This document shows, one piece after another, positions 33,187-42,873 of a DNA stretch of 64,000 nt. The DNA is from Pontibacter amylolyticus (GTDB lineage: Bacteria > Bacteroidota > Bacteroidia > Cytophagales > Hymenobacteraceae), in contig NZ_BMFP01000008.1 of assembly GCF_014638845.1 (NCBI RefSeq), positions 1-64,000 of the forward strand, written 5' to 3'. Numbering within the stretch: the first letter of the stretch is position 1; every line of letters starts with the position of its first letter. The position numbers were made by a program, and so were the translations under genes. A model generated the notes under the pieces. It was not told the DNA's origin and made no database searches. It was given only the letters and a program-made list of their open reading frames with translations.

Positions 33187-35697
33187 TTACTCCTCTTCAG
33201 GAGCGGTTACAGCGCCGGTTCGTCGCTTGTTGCCCACGTTTTCAACCTCGCGGTTTATCTCCTTGATGTCAACCGGCTGGGAGAAGTCGCCGATCAGGTG
33301 CTTGGTGAAATAATCGCCCATCATCCAGAAGAAATACTCGGTCATGTCGCCAAAGGCGTGGCGCTGGCCAGGCAGCATCACAAAATCAAAACGCTTGTTG
33401 GCTTTGATCAGGGCCTGCGCCATGCGAATGGTGCCCGCCGGGTGCACGTTGTTGTCCACATCGCCTGTTGCCAGCATCAGGTGCCCTTTCAGGTTGCGTG
33501 CCAGATCTGGGTTCTTCTCGATGGCATATACAAAAGTCGTATCACCTTTGGGCGTTACCACTTCCTTCACGCCATGGTGCTTTTCGCTCCACCAGCGGTT
33601 GTAAATGTTGTTTTCGTGGTTACCAGCTCCTGACACGGCTACCTTGAAGAAATCAGGGTATACGAGCATGGCTGCCGTGGACATAAAGCCACCACCCGAG
33701 TGTCCGGTTATACCTACGCGATCGATGTCAATGAAGCGGTGGCGGTCGGCCAGTTGCTCAATGGCTGCTTTCTTGTCGGCCAGACCGTAGTCGCGCAGGT
33801 TGCCGTAGCCGTAGGTATGGTACCACTTGGAGCGGGCCGGGTGGCCGCCGCGGTTACCTACTGTCACTACTACAAAACCCAACTGCGCCAGACGGTCAAT
33901 GCGGTCCATGCTGCGGCCGAAAGCCTTGTTCACCGCCTCGGTCTGCGGACCTGGGTATACATAAGTAATGATCGGGTAGGTCTTGGTCGAGTCGAAGTCG
34001 AACGGCTTGTACATCACGCCATAGAGGTCGGTGATGCCATCGTCTGCCTTCACTGTGAACGGCTCCGGGAATTTATAGCCTGTTGTCATCAGACGGCTCA
34101 GGTCAGCTTTCTCCAGGTCCATTACCTTGCGGCCTCTGTTGTCATACAGCGCCGATACCGGCACGGTGTTCACGCGCGAGGCCGTGTTCACGAAGTAGGT
34201 GTTGTTATCGTTGAGGCTGATGGTGTTGTCGAAGTTGCCTTTGTTGAGGAGCGTGAGGCCGCTGCCGTCGAAGTTCACGCGGTAGAGGTGCATCAGGTAG
34301 GGGTCCTCGCCCTCTTCGCGGCCATTGGCGGTGAAGTAGAGCACGCGGTTTTTCTCATCTATACCTACCAGGTCTTCCGCGTGGAAAGAGCCACTGGTGA
34401 TGCGGTTTTTCAGGTTGCCCTTGCCATCATACAGGTAGAAGTGGCCCCAGCCATCGCGCTCAGACCAATGGATGATTTCGTTGCCGCCTTTCACCAGACC
34501 GATGCGGTTGATATCGATGTAGGTATTAAAACGCTCCTCGATAACAGGGGTTACCTTGCCCGACGCAATGTCCAGCTCGCATACGTCGATCTTCTTCAGG
34601 TCGCGGCTGGTGCGGGTGAAGTATAGCTTGTCTTTGGTGCCGTGCCACATGGTGGGGCGGTGCTCATCGTCACGCTGCTTCTGCAGGGCAGGGGCCGACC
34701 ATAAAGATACCTCCTGATCTTTGAAGGCAGCTGTGTTAATTCTGCGCTGCGATTTATTGGCGAAGTCGAAGATCAGCAGCTCTCTTTTAGGAGCTTCCTT
34801 CTCACCTGGCATCTGGTACTTGTAGGTCTCCAGTGCAGGGCGGCCCTGCGCCGTGTGGTGGATTACCCACAGGTCTTTCACTTTGCGCTCGTCCGTGCGC
34901 ACCATGGCAAACTGCTTCGAGTCCGGTGACCACATAATAAAGGCCGGCTTGCGGTTCTTCTTGTTCTTTTCGCGCTCCACGTTCGTTTCGCCGCGTGAGT
35001 CGCCATAGGTATAGTATTCTACACCGTCTTTGGTAAGCTGGTGCTCTACAATGGTCGTGTCTTTTTCATTCTTCAAAGCCTTTTCGTAGTTGGCCTTGTC
35101 CATCCAGTAGAGGTTGTGCTCCTTGGCGAAGATCACCACCTGCTGGTCCGGAGAGATAGAAGCCCAGCGTGGTTTGGACTTCGGTTTTTCGAAGTCTTTC
35201 AGCTCCACCACCTGGCCCGTAGACAGGTTGTAGCGGAAGTAAAAAGTCTTTTTCTCAAGCGAGTCAGCGGATTTTTTGTCCAGGCGGTCTTTTTTCACCT
35301 GATCGATCGAGCTCTTGATCTCGAACTGCACGCTCTTTTCGTCTTCCGTGAACTTCAGATTCTGGATAGGCAGGTTCTGCGCGTCAAAAGGGTCCTGCAC
35401 GACCATGGTCACGGCAGAGGCTACCTTGGCATTGTCGAAGATCAGCTTCTTGGATTTGGTGGCCGGGTCCACGATGTACCAGTTCTTGCCATTGCTGGTC
35501 TCGTACTCGTACCAGAAGCGGTCGGAGTTTTTGAGCCAGTGCGGATCGAGGTTGGTGGTGAAAATCAGTTTTTCCAGCTTTTTAGGCGAGAAGCGGGAAG
35601 CCAGCTGGTAATTGCCCTTGAGCGGCGTGCCAGGCTGCTGTGCCTGTACACTGATGCCCGCTATCAGCAGCATAGCGAGAAGGTAAATTTTCTTCAT
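33187..35697 (-). CDS. S9-family prolyl peptidase (dipeptidyl peptidase IV-like)
   Basis: An 836-residue exported serine peptidase. Signal peptide (LLAMLLIAGISVQAQQ); an eight-bladed-type DPP-IV N-terminal propeller (about 100-560); and a C-terminal alpha/beta-hydrolase domain with nucleophile GHSGGGFMS, acid in GDVDNN and histidine in GQRHAFGD. It probably releases Xaa-Pro dipeptides from peptides in the periplasm or outside. Monocistronic. A 24-bp perfect inverted repeat lies ~38 bp upstream of its start. The exact subfamily (DPP-IV versus other prolyl oligopeptidases) is not certain. Confidence 0.9.
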   Translation of the reverse strand: MKKIYLLAMLLIAGISVQAQQPGTPLKGNYQLASRFSPKKLEKLIFTTNLDPHWLKNSDRFWYEYETSNGKNWYIVDPATKSKKLIFDNAKVASAVTMVVQDPFDAQNLPIQNLKFTEDEKSVQFEIKSSIDQVKKDRLDKKSADSLEKKTFYFRYNLSTGQVVELKDFEKPKSKPRWASISPDQQVVIFAKEHNLYWMDKANYEKALKNEKDTTIVEHQLTKDGVEYYTYGDSRGETNVEREKNKKNRKPAFIMWSPDSKQFAMVRTDERKVKDLWVIHHTAQGRPALETYKYQMPGEKEAPKRELLIFDFANKSQRRINTAAFKDQEVSLWSAPALQKQRDDEHRPTMWHGTKDKLYFTRTSRDLKKIDVCELDIASGKVTPVIEERFNTYIDINRIGLVKGGNEIIHWSERDGWGHFYLYDGKGNLKNRITSGSFHAEDLVGIDEKNRVLYFTANGREEGEDPYLMHLYRVNFDGSGLTLLNKGNFDNTISLNDNNTYFVNTASRVNTVPVSALYDNRGRKVMDLEKADLSRLMTTGYKFPEPFTVKADDGITDLYGVMYKPFDFDSTKTYPIITYVYPGPQTEAVNKAFGRSMDRIDRLAQLGFVVVTVGNRGGHPARSKWYHTYGYGNLRDYGLADKKAAIEQLADRHRFIDIDRVGITGHSGGGFMSTAAMLVYPDFFKVAVSGAGNHENNIYNRWWSEKHHGVKEVVTPKGDTTFVYAIEKNPDLARNLKGHLMLATGDVDNNVHPAGTIRMAQALIKANKRFDFVMLPGQRHAFGDMTEYFFWMMGDYFTKHLIGDFSQPVDIKEINREVENVGNKRRTGAVTAPEEE

Positions 35698-35734
35698 GAA
35701 AAGGTTGGTTTGGGTGATTAGATCAGGTGAACAG

Positions 35735-35792
35735 GGCTTAGAGCATGTTTAACTTTCGCTTGCAAAAACGAAAGTTAAACATGCTCTAAGCC
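35735..35792. repeat. Perfect 24-bp inverted repeat (fold-back element)
   Basis: Left arm 35735-35758 starts GGCTTAGAGCATGTTTAACT; right arm 35769-35792 is its exact reverse complement; the loop is CTTGCAAAAA. It sits just upstream of the S9 peptidase gene (minus) in a non-coding spacer. A structure of this length and perfection is unusual for a terminator lacking a T tract and suggests a miniature mobile element. Confidence 0.9.
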
Positions 35793-35979
35793 GCTCGGTA
35801 GGTATAGACTGGCAAAAAGTGGAATAGTTTAAATCGTTTTATTATAAAATATAGCTCCTTTCGAGCATCTTGCCATAGGTATAAGCCGAGTCGGTATTTC
35901 GGCAAAGGAATAGGGTCTGGATAGGATGCAACGCGCTGCTGCAATTTAGGGTCAATAAATTAAAACATAGCGTCGTACC

Positions 35980-36429
35980 ATGAAAAATCTACCGTTTGTT
36001 GTCTTCGTTTGCCTGTTGCTTTCCTGCTCAAAAGAAGATCTTGGCACTGTTAACGCATACCTGGGTCAGGAAATCAAGCTTAAAGAAGGGCAGGCGGCCC
36101 TGTACAAGAATACTGGATTTGATGCTGCTGCCATTGTAAAGTTAAAAGTAGCGGATGTGAGCGATGGCAGGTGCCCGAGCGATGTGTTTTGTATCACCTA
36201 TGGCAGCGTGGAAGTGACCCTGACCATAGGTATGGCGAATGAAAAAGGAGAAACCATAACCATGTGTCAGGGCGACTGTGATGGCGGCAGCCGGTTTGAG
36301 GATGAAGCCAGGGTGGTGGTAGGCGGCATGCCTTATAAAATAAGGCTGCTGGCGGTGATGCCTCTGCCGAGTCTTAAGGACGAATCCAGCAAAACAAAGG
36401 AAATACAGCTAGTGTTAGAGCGCGGTTAA
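35980..36429 (+). CDS. Hypothetical lipoprotein, 149 aa
   Basis: Lipobox LLLSCSKED (lipidated C16), then a beta-rich mature domain: LGQEIKLKEGQAALY, IVKLKVADVSDGRCPSDVFC, VEVTLTIGM, TITMCQGDC, RVVVGGMPYKIRLLAVMPLP. Four cysteines in the mature part suggest disulfides. The pattern is a single immunoglobulin-like sandwich known in several Bacteroidota lipoproteins, function unknown. Stands alone upstream of atpD. Confidence 0.7.
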   Translation: MKNLPFVVFVCLLLSCSKEDLGTVNAYLGQEIKLKEGQAALYKNTGFDAAAIVKLKVADVSDGRCPSDVFCITYGSVEVTLTIGMANEKGETITMCQGDCDGGSRFEDEARVVVGGMPYKIRLLAVMPLPSLKDESSKTKEIQLVLERG

Positions 36430-36642
36430 GTTGGCTTCTAGTACAGACTTTTTTGTGCTGGCGATTTTAAGTTAAGCGATCGTTGTAGAGGGTACAGTCC
36501 TGTGTTTGACGCAGTGCTGCGCCTGTTTTGTATTGAATAGGGTCACTACCAGGGAAGGGTCTTGATTAGGAGAGGCTATGGTTTGATATTGAGTAAGTTA
36601 AAACTTTTTGGGGTGTTGTGTGGAATTGTCCTCAATATACCT

Positions 36643-36650
36643 TAGTTTTG
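36643..36650 (+). promoter_or_regulatory. Putative -7 element for atpDC
   Basis: TAGTTTTG matches TAnnTTTG, 48 bp before the atpD start. TTG triplets occur upstream but not at ideal spacing. Confidence 0.4.
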
Positions 36651-36658
36651 CGCCTTGA

Positions 36659-38203
<1,545 letters not shown>

Positions 38204-38211
38204 GTTTTATA

Positions 38212-38290
38212 GTTAAAAGTTAAGAGTTAAGAGTTAAAAGTGGTTTTTCCGCTGAAACTCATAACTCTTAACTCTAAACTCTTAACTAAT
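38212..38290. repeat. GTTAAGAGTT inverted-repeat array between atpD and atpC
   Basis: AGTTAAAAGTTAAGAGTTAA plus GAGTTAAAAG on the left pairs with CATAACTCTTAACTCTAAAC plus TCTTAACT on the right. It lies inside the atpD-atpC transcript and could set their relative expression by forming a large hairpin. Confidence 0.8.
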
Positions 38291-38294
38291 AAAG

Positions 38295-38540
38295 ATGTAT
38301 TTAGAGATAATCACACCTGACAAGAAGGTTTTTGCCGGTGAGGTAGAGTCAGCTCAGTTTCCGGGTTCAAACGGTTCGTTTGAAGTCCTGAACATGCACG
38401 CTCCCCTTATCAGCACCATGGAAAGTGGCAGAATCCGTATCACTACCAAGCAAGGACAGGAGTTCTTTACCGTGGATGGTGGTGTGGTAGAAGTGCTGAA
38501 CAACAAGATCATCGTACTGGCTGAGTCCGTTACGGAGTAG
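38295..38540 (+). CDS. atpC: ATP synthase F1 subunit epsilon (short form)
   Basis: An 81-residue protein consisting only of the N-terminal beta-sandwich domain (LEIITPDKKVFAGEVESAQFPGSNGSFEVL...HAPLIS). The C-terminal helical hairpin that inhibits hydrolysis in E. coli and Bacillus epsilon is absent, as is common in Bacteroidota. It couples the F1 central stalk to the c-ring. Follows atpD across the repeat array and is closed by a strong terminator. Confidence 0.95.
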   Translation: MYLEIITPDKKVFAGEVESAQFPGSNGSFEVLNMHAPLISTMESGRIRITTKQGQEFFTVDGGVVEVLNNKIIVLAESVTE

Positions 38541-38562
38541 TACAGCATTAGCTAAAGCATAA

Positions 38563-38603
38563 AAAAATCCCCTTCTGCTTGATAAGAGCAGAAGGGGATT
38601 TTT
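38563..38603. terminator. Bidirectional terminator between atpC and the convergent gene
   Basis: Perfect 17-bp arms AAAAATCCCCTTCTGCT (38563-38579) and AGCAGAAGGGGATTTTT (38587-38603) with a 7-nt loop, A-rich before and T-rich after. The stop codon of the minus-strand gene overlaps the right end. Confidence 0.95.
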
Positions 38604-39201
38604 ATTTAAGCTGCCACTCTCTCAGGATTTGTTCGAACTCTTCCTTTGTGATAAGTGAGACAATTTCAGTGGGCTGCGGTTGGGCCGCAGCAAAATTAAA
38701 GTAGGTATTAGATTTGGGCTTGATAATGCTGTAACTCATGGAGTCGGCTCGGTAGTCGTATTGGGACTCCAGCCTGAATGATGCACCTGGATTACTAAAA
38801 TAGTCAAGTTCCTGCGTTGGCCCGAGTAAGTTGTAGTTGATGATTTTGAGGGTATGCGTGCGCCGGCCTGAGTTGGTTGAGTCCATCCACCATTGCGTAT
38901 ACCTGCTCCCGGCAGACTCGGATAACTTCCACTCGGCTTCAAGTAAAGGTACACCTGCTTCGGCTCTTGTCGCATTGAAGCCTTTACCGTGATCATAATT
39001 TAAGGGAAAGAGGTGGTAGATAAATTTCCCGCTGAATGCAAGGATAGCAGTTACCGCTGCCAATTTTATAAGCTCACGGGCAAAGTTTTTCAAAGTACTC
39101 AAAAAGTCGCGCTTGTCATGCTTGTAGTCAAAGTAGTAACCGACGCCGATGAAAACCAGGGGCAGAAGCATGAAAACCAGGACGGGAAGAATGATTGCCA
39201 T
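38602..39201 (-). CDS. Hypothetical membrane-anchored protein, 199 aa
   Basis: One N-terminal transmembrane helix (VLVFMLLPLVFIGVGYYF), a charged stretch, a second hydrophobic helix near 45-65 (LIKLAAVTAILAFSGKFIY), and a soluble ~130-residue domain outside the membrane with beta-like segments (HTLKIINYNL, FRLESQYDYRADSMSYSI). No family recognised. It lies 5 bp downstream of the DUF2071 gene on the same strand, so the two are probably one operon. Confidence 0.65.
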   Translation of the reverse strand: MAIILPVLVFMLLPLVFIGVGYYFDYKHDKRDFLSTLKNFARELIKLAAVTAILAFSGKFIYHLFPLNYDHGKGFNATRAEAGVPLLEAEWKLSESAGSRYTQWWMDSTNSGRRTHTLKIINYNLLGPTQELDYFSNPGASFRLESQYDYRADSMSYSIIKPKSNTYFNFAAAQPQPTEIVSLITKEEFEQILREWQLK

Positions 39202-39206
39202 TTTGG

Positions 39207-39932
39207 TTAAGCAGGTATAGTGCCTATGATCGTTTTCTTGTTTTCAACCGTTATTTCAGAACCTTCGGCCAGCATGACTGAAACTGGGCTTGCCGTGTTC
39301 AGGAAGCTGAATGGAGGTCCGTATACCTCTCCGAAATCTACCTCGATCTCATAATCTATCACGTCGTACGCATCCCACCGAGGGTGGGTCACTTCATACT
39401 CATTGGTCTTGGCAGCGCCGACTTTGGCATAGCCCCAGTAATGCTCCGTTATGAATTCTGTTTCACTGCCGGGCTGTATCTTGCTGGCCTGTTTGCTCGC
39501 CCGCACCCGGAAAGTCTGCCACTTGTCTGCCTTCTTCCAGCTATATTCCACCAGCCTTTCGTTTGCAGTCTCGCTCCAACTGTGTTTCATGGGCAGTGTT
39601 TCATAATGCTCTTTGTAGACCGTGTTGGCCACAAATGTCAGCGCTGGCCTGGGGACTATCTCCTTTATGAATACCACCCCTCGCTTCCATGCACCATGCT
39701 CCAGCCTTTTCACATAGAACCGAAGGTTCACTTCTTCGAAGTTCACATGAAACGGTATTTTCAGATTGTGCAGTTTGGTGTTCAGAAACATAAAGCCAAC
39801 CAGGCTCACATAACACTTGCTATTCCATAAATCAAGCTCAGTGCCGTAAGGGAGGTAGTCTTCTAGCAAGGCGCTATCTACCTCATAGTTTGCAATGGCG
39901 AGTTTACGCCATTCGGCTTTTAAGAAACTCAT
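39207..39932 (-). CDS. DUF2071/YqjF-family protein
   Basis: A 241-residue soluble protein matching the YqjF-like DUF2071 family: start WRKLAIANYEVDSALLEDYLP, then YVSLVGFMF and VNLRFYVKR, with the conserved EHYWGYAK near 165. The fold resembles acetoacetate decarboxylase-like proteins, but no reaction is known. Upstream partner of the 199-aa membrane protein gene. Confidence 0.82.
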   Translation of the reverse strand: MSFLKAEWRKLAIANYEVDSALLEDYLPYGTELDLWNSKCYVSLVGFMFLNTKLHNLKIPFHVNFEEVNLRFYVKRLEHGAWKRGVVFIKEIVPRPALTFVANTVYKEHYETLPMKHSWSETANERLVEYSWKKADKWQTFRVRASKQASKIQPGSETEFITEHYWGYAKVGAAKTNEYEVTHPRWDAYDVIDYEIEVDFGEVYGPPFSFLNTASPVSVMLAEGSEITVENKKTIIGTIPA

Positions 39933-40004
39933 GGTTTTGATGTTTGAACGGTTAGGCTAAACGGTGGGCAAGGCCATCGGCTGAAGACTGAAGTTTAGGT
40001 GTGG

Positions 40005-40574
40005 TTATAGGGCGTTTTTCTTTTGATTTCTTGACAGGTCTGTTTTTGCTGTGTCCAAGCTAACAAATATTATTTTTCTAAAATTATATCCTTCCATTGC
40101 GTCTAACGGATTGAAGTCACCTGGAATCCACATACCGCCAAAATCTATAGTTAATCGGTCGCAAGGTGAGTTCTCAATTTTATAGATTCTCTCATAACCT
40201 TCAATTTCCATTTGTAAGTTATTGTTTACTTGCCTTAAAAGCCCTGTAAATCGATAAGTTAAAGAATCCCCTTTTTTCAAAAAGTATTCCTGATAGTCGT
40301 GTTTTAGGTTCTTAGGATTTTCAACGTCTGACCTTAAAAGTTGGTCATTACAACTAAAAAAGAGATTGAAGGAAACTGATTTTTGAACTGTATCATCAAT
40401 CGTAAACTTCATTTCGTTTAAGCTGTCATTTCGCAAAACCAGCTTAAAATCAAATGGCTTGTTTACAAAAATGGTATCTTGGATGTCAACAATCTTTGTT
40501 ACTGTATAAAAATCGTCTTGTGGACCACAACCCGTTATAAACAAAATTGTAAAAATGAATATTAGTAGTCTCAC
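40005..40574 (-). CDS. AT-rich hypothetical lipoprotein, 189 aa
   Basis: Signal and lipobox (LIFIFTILFITGCGPQDD, lipidated C16) followed by a beta-rich domain (FDFKLVLRNDSLNEMKFTI; GDSLTYRFTGLLRQVNNNL) that could be an immunoglobulin-like fold. No family recognised. Base composition is clearly lower in GC than its neighbours, with Lys/Asn/Ile/Phe codons of the AAA/AAT/ATT/TTT type, consistent with recent acquisition. Spacers on both sides are also AT-rich. Confidence 0.65.
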   Translation of the reverse strand: MRLLIFIFTILFITGCGPQDDFYTVTKIVDIQDTIFVNKPFDFKLVLRNDSLNEMKFTIDDTVQKSVSFNLFFSCNDQLLRSDVENPKNLKHDYQEYFLKKGDSLTYRFTGLLRQVNNNLQMEIEGYERIYKIENSPCDRLTIDFGGMWIPGDFNPLDAMEGYNFRKIIFVSLDTAKTDLSRNQKKNAL

Positions 40575-40653
40575 TTTAATATTATCAATGCCCTATAACT
40601 TGTTCAAAAGCGTAAACATACGCTTATGGGTACTATAGCTAAACTTACGACCT

Positions 40654-42270
40654 CTACTTCTTTCTACCGCCTGCAGGTATAGCTGAGCTTTGCGGCACAG
40701 CCTGCACTCTGGTGAAATCCAGGTCATGGAAGTCGTAGCTGAAGTCGGTGAGCGGGGAGACGGCCTTCATGTTGATGCCTGAAAACTTGCCCTGCTGATC
40801 CGGTACATATACGACGAAGGCATCAGCCTCAAAACTGCGGTCGGTCCACTTGACCACGAAGGTGTTGTCTTTGTAATAGAGCATTTCGCCCTGCAGCCTG
40901 GGTGATCGCAGCGATTTGAAGTAAAGCTTGTTCTTGTGCCGGTAGATCTCAACCAGGCCGAACCACTTGTCTTCGAAAGTGCCTACGTAGTTATCGTAAG
41001 CAACTTTCGATTTCTTCTCTTTCAGCACTTTGTTCACATCTCCCCAGATCTTGTCGGTATAGGCGGTGGCCTCCGCCACATATTCGTCCTCTTCCTGCTT
41101 CAGCTCCGCTACCCAGTCGTGTGCTTCCATACCTAGATAGGCCTGCTTGATCGTGTTGGTGATGGAGCGGAAGGCCTGCCCGTTTTGCTGGTTGGTAAGC
41201 ACGATGATGCCCAGGTTCAGCTCTGGCAGCATGGTTACCTGGCTCACCATACCTGGCAGTCCGCCTGTGTGGCTCACTTCCTTGTGACCCTTCACATCGC
41301 TCAGGAACCAGCCAAGTCCGTAGGACCTGAAGTGCGTGTTGAAGGGGCTTTTACCGTTGTAAGGTATAATGGTTTGCGGCGTCCACTGCTCCCGGATGAC
41401 GCGTTGCGTGAGTAGACGCTGCTTTAGCTCATCGCCATACCTGCCGTCGTGCATGAGCATAAGCAGCCACTTGCTCAGGTCGTGCACGCTGGTGTAGATC
41501 CCGCCGGCAGCGGCTCCAAAAGGCAGGTTGTAGCGGTCGATCACTTTTAATTTGCCCTCTACCACAGCATGGGCCTCGGTCGTGTTGGTCAAGTCCCGGA
41601 GTCTTTCATAGCTGGCGGCGCTGCGTGTCATACCCAGTGGCTGCAGCATGCGCTTTTCAGTAAAATCTGACCAGCTGGTGCCTGTCACACGGGCCACTAC
41701 CTCACCGGCTACGATGTAGAGCAAGTTGTCATAGTCGTACTTTGACCTGAAATCGGACACCGGTTTCAGGTATTGTATGTTGCGGATCAGGTCGTTTACC
41801 GTGAAGTCGTTTCCGTCGGGGAACATCATCAGGTCGCCGGCACCCAAGCCCAGGCCGCTCCGGTGGGTCAGGAGGTCCCGGATCGTGAATTCCTCTGTCA
41901 CGTAGTCGTTGTAGAGGCGGAACTCCGGTATGTACTTCACAACCTTGTCGTCCCACTTGATCTTTCCTTCTTCCACCAGCAAACCCAGTGATGCCGCCGT
42001 GAAGGCCTTGGTGTTGGAAGCCACACCGAACAAGGTATGCTCCGTGGTTTTCTCGCCTGTTTTGATCGAGTTGACACCGTAGCCCTTCATGTGCACCACT
42101 TTCCCGTCCTTTACCACGGCCACGGCTATACCTGGCACCTGAAAGGCCGTCATGGCCCGCTCCACCACCTGGTCGATTTCCTGCGGGCTGATGGACTGCG
42201 CGTGAAGCGGAAGAACGGAGCTCAGCCAAAGCAGTGTGAGGGTGAGCAAGAGGGGAGTAGACTTTTTCAT
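40654..42270 (-). CDS. Serine hydrolase of the class C beta-lactamase family
   Basis: A 538-residue exported protein: signal peptide (LTLTLLWLSSVLPLHAQ), a beta-lactamase/DD-peptidase domain (about 28-385) with nucleophile S85 in SNTK, the second motif tyrosine in YDYDN and a third-motif HTGG, then a C-terminal beta domain (about 425-530, DUF3471-like; YVGTFEDKWFGLVEIYRH). Such proteins act as peptidases or esterases on D-amino-acid or other amide substrates in the periplasm; true beta-lactamase activity is less likely. Probably co-transcribed with the 114-aa gene 16 bp upstream. Confidence 0.88.
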   Translation of the reverse strand: MKKSTPLLLTLTLLWLSSVLPLHAQSISPQEIDQVVERAMTAFQVPGIAVAVVKDGKVVHMKGYGVNSIKTGEKTTEHTLFGVASNTKAFTAASLGLLVEEGKIKWDDKVVKYIPEFRLYNDYVTEEFTIRDLLTHRSGLGLGAGDLMMFPDGNDFTVNDLIRNIQYLKPVSDFRSKYDYDNLLYIVAGEVVARVTGTSWSDFTEKRMLQPLGMTRSAASYERLRDLTNTTEAHAVVEGKLKVIDRYNLPFGAAAGGIYTSVHDLSKWLLMLMHDGRYGDELKQRLLTQRVIREQWTPQTIIPYNGKSPFNTHFRSYGLGWFLSDVKGHKEVSHTGGLPGMVSQVTMLPELNLGIIVLTNQQNGQAFRSITNTIKQAYLGMEAHDWVAELKQEEDEYVAEATAYTDKIWGDVNKVLKEKKSKVAYDNYVGTFEDKWFGLVEIYRHKNKLYFKSLRSPRLQGEMLYYKDNTFVVKWTDRSFEADAFVVYVPDQQGKFSGINMKAVSPLTDFSYDFHDLDFTRVQAVPQSSAIPAGGRKK

Positions 42271-42286
42271 AAGTATCAGGTATAGG

Positions 42287-42631
42287 CTAAGGTTTCAGGA
42301 CCGGCATCGGAAACGCGATCGTGGAATCAGGCTTCAGGGCCAGGATCGAAAACTGGATGGTCGAGTCGGGCTTCAGGATAGGCATGGCGGCCCTTGGGGC
42401 CATGACTTCTGCCGGAGCAGCGCTTTTTGCAGATGATTTCGGGAACAGGCTATACCTGTTGCCTGACTTCCCAAGCGAGTTTAACTTGCTCGAGTAGGAG
42501 TCTTCCTCCAGAGAACGCAAGTCCAGTTTCTTGTGAAGCGGTTTTAGCCGTAGCTGTGGACGCTCTGCATCCTGTGCTTGTGCTGACAGGGATAAAAGCA
42601 CTAATCCGGCGATGGCGGCTATTGTTTTCAT
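42287..42631 (-). CDS. Hypothetical exported protein, 114 aa, with LKPDSTI repeats
   Basis: Signal peptide (AAIAGLVLLSLSAQAQ), a basic middle section (LRLKPLHKKLDLRSLEEDSY) and a C-terminal tail made of imperfect repeats: ILKPDSTIQFSI / LKPDSTIAFPMP / VLKP. No known family. It precedes the serine hydrolase gene by 16 bp and is likely its operon partner. Confidence 0.6.
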   Translation of the reverse strand: MKTIAAIAGLVLLSLSAQAQDAERPQLRLKPLHKKLDLRSLEEDSYSSKLNSLGKSGNRYSLFPKSSAKSAAPAEVMAPRAAMPILKPDSTIQFSILALKPDSTIAFPMPVLKP

Positions 42632-42873
42632 TGCGTTGTGCGGTTAAGTGGGATTGTTTTAAAAACAGCTTATCACTCCACTTGAGTCTGGCCTGTTGCT
42701 GCCTCCGCATTTTTTAGCTACCGAAGCTTCGTGCAACGCATTACCCTAACAAGCTAAGCCTCACTAAATATAGCAAAATCTACATTCAGTTTATAAAACA
42801 TGCCACACTTTCTAGGAGATATCGAAGGACTCAGGAAAGTGTACCCGCAGATGTGTTATTCGGATAGGTATAG

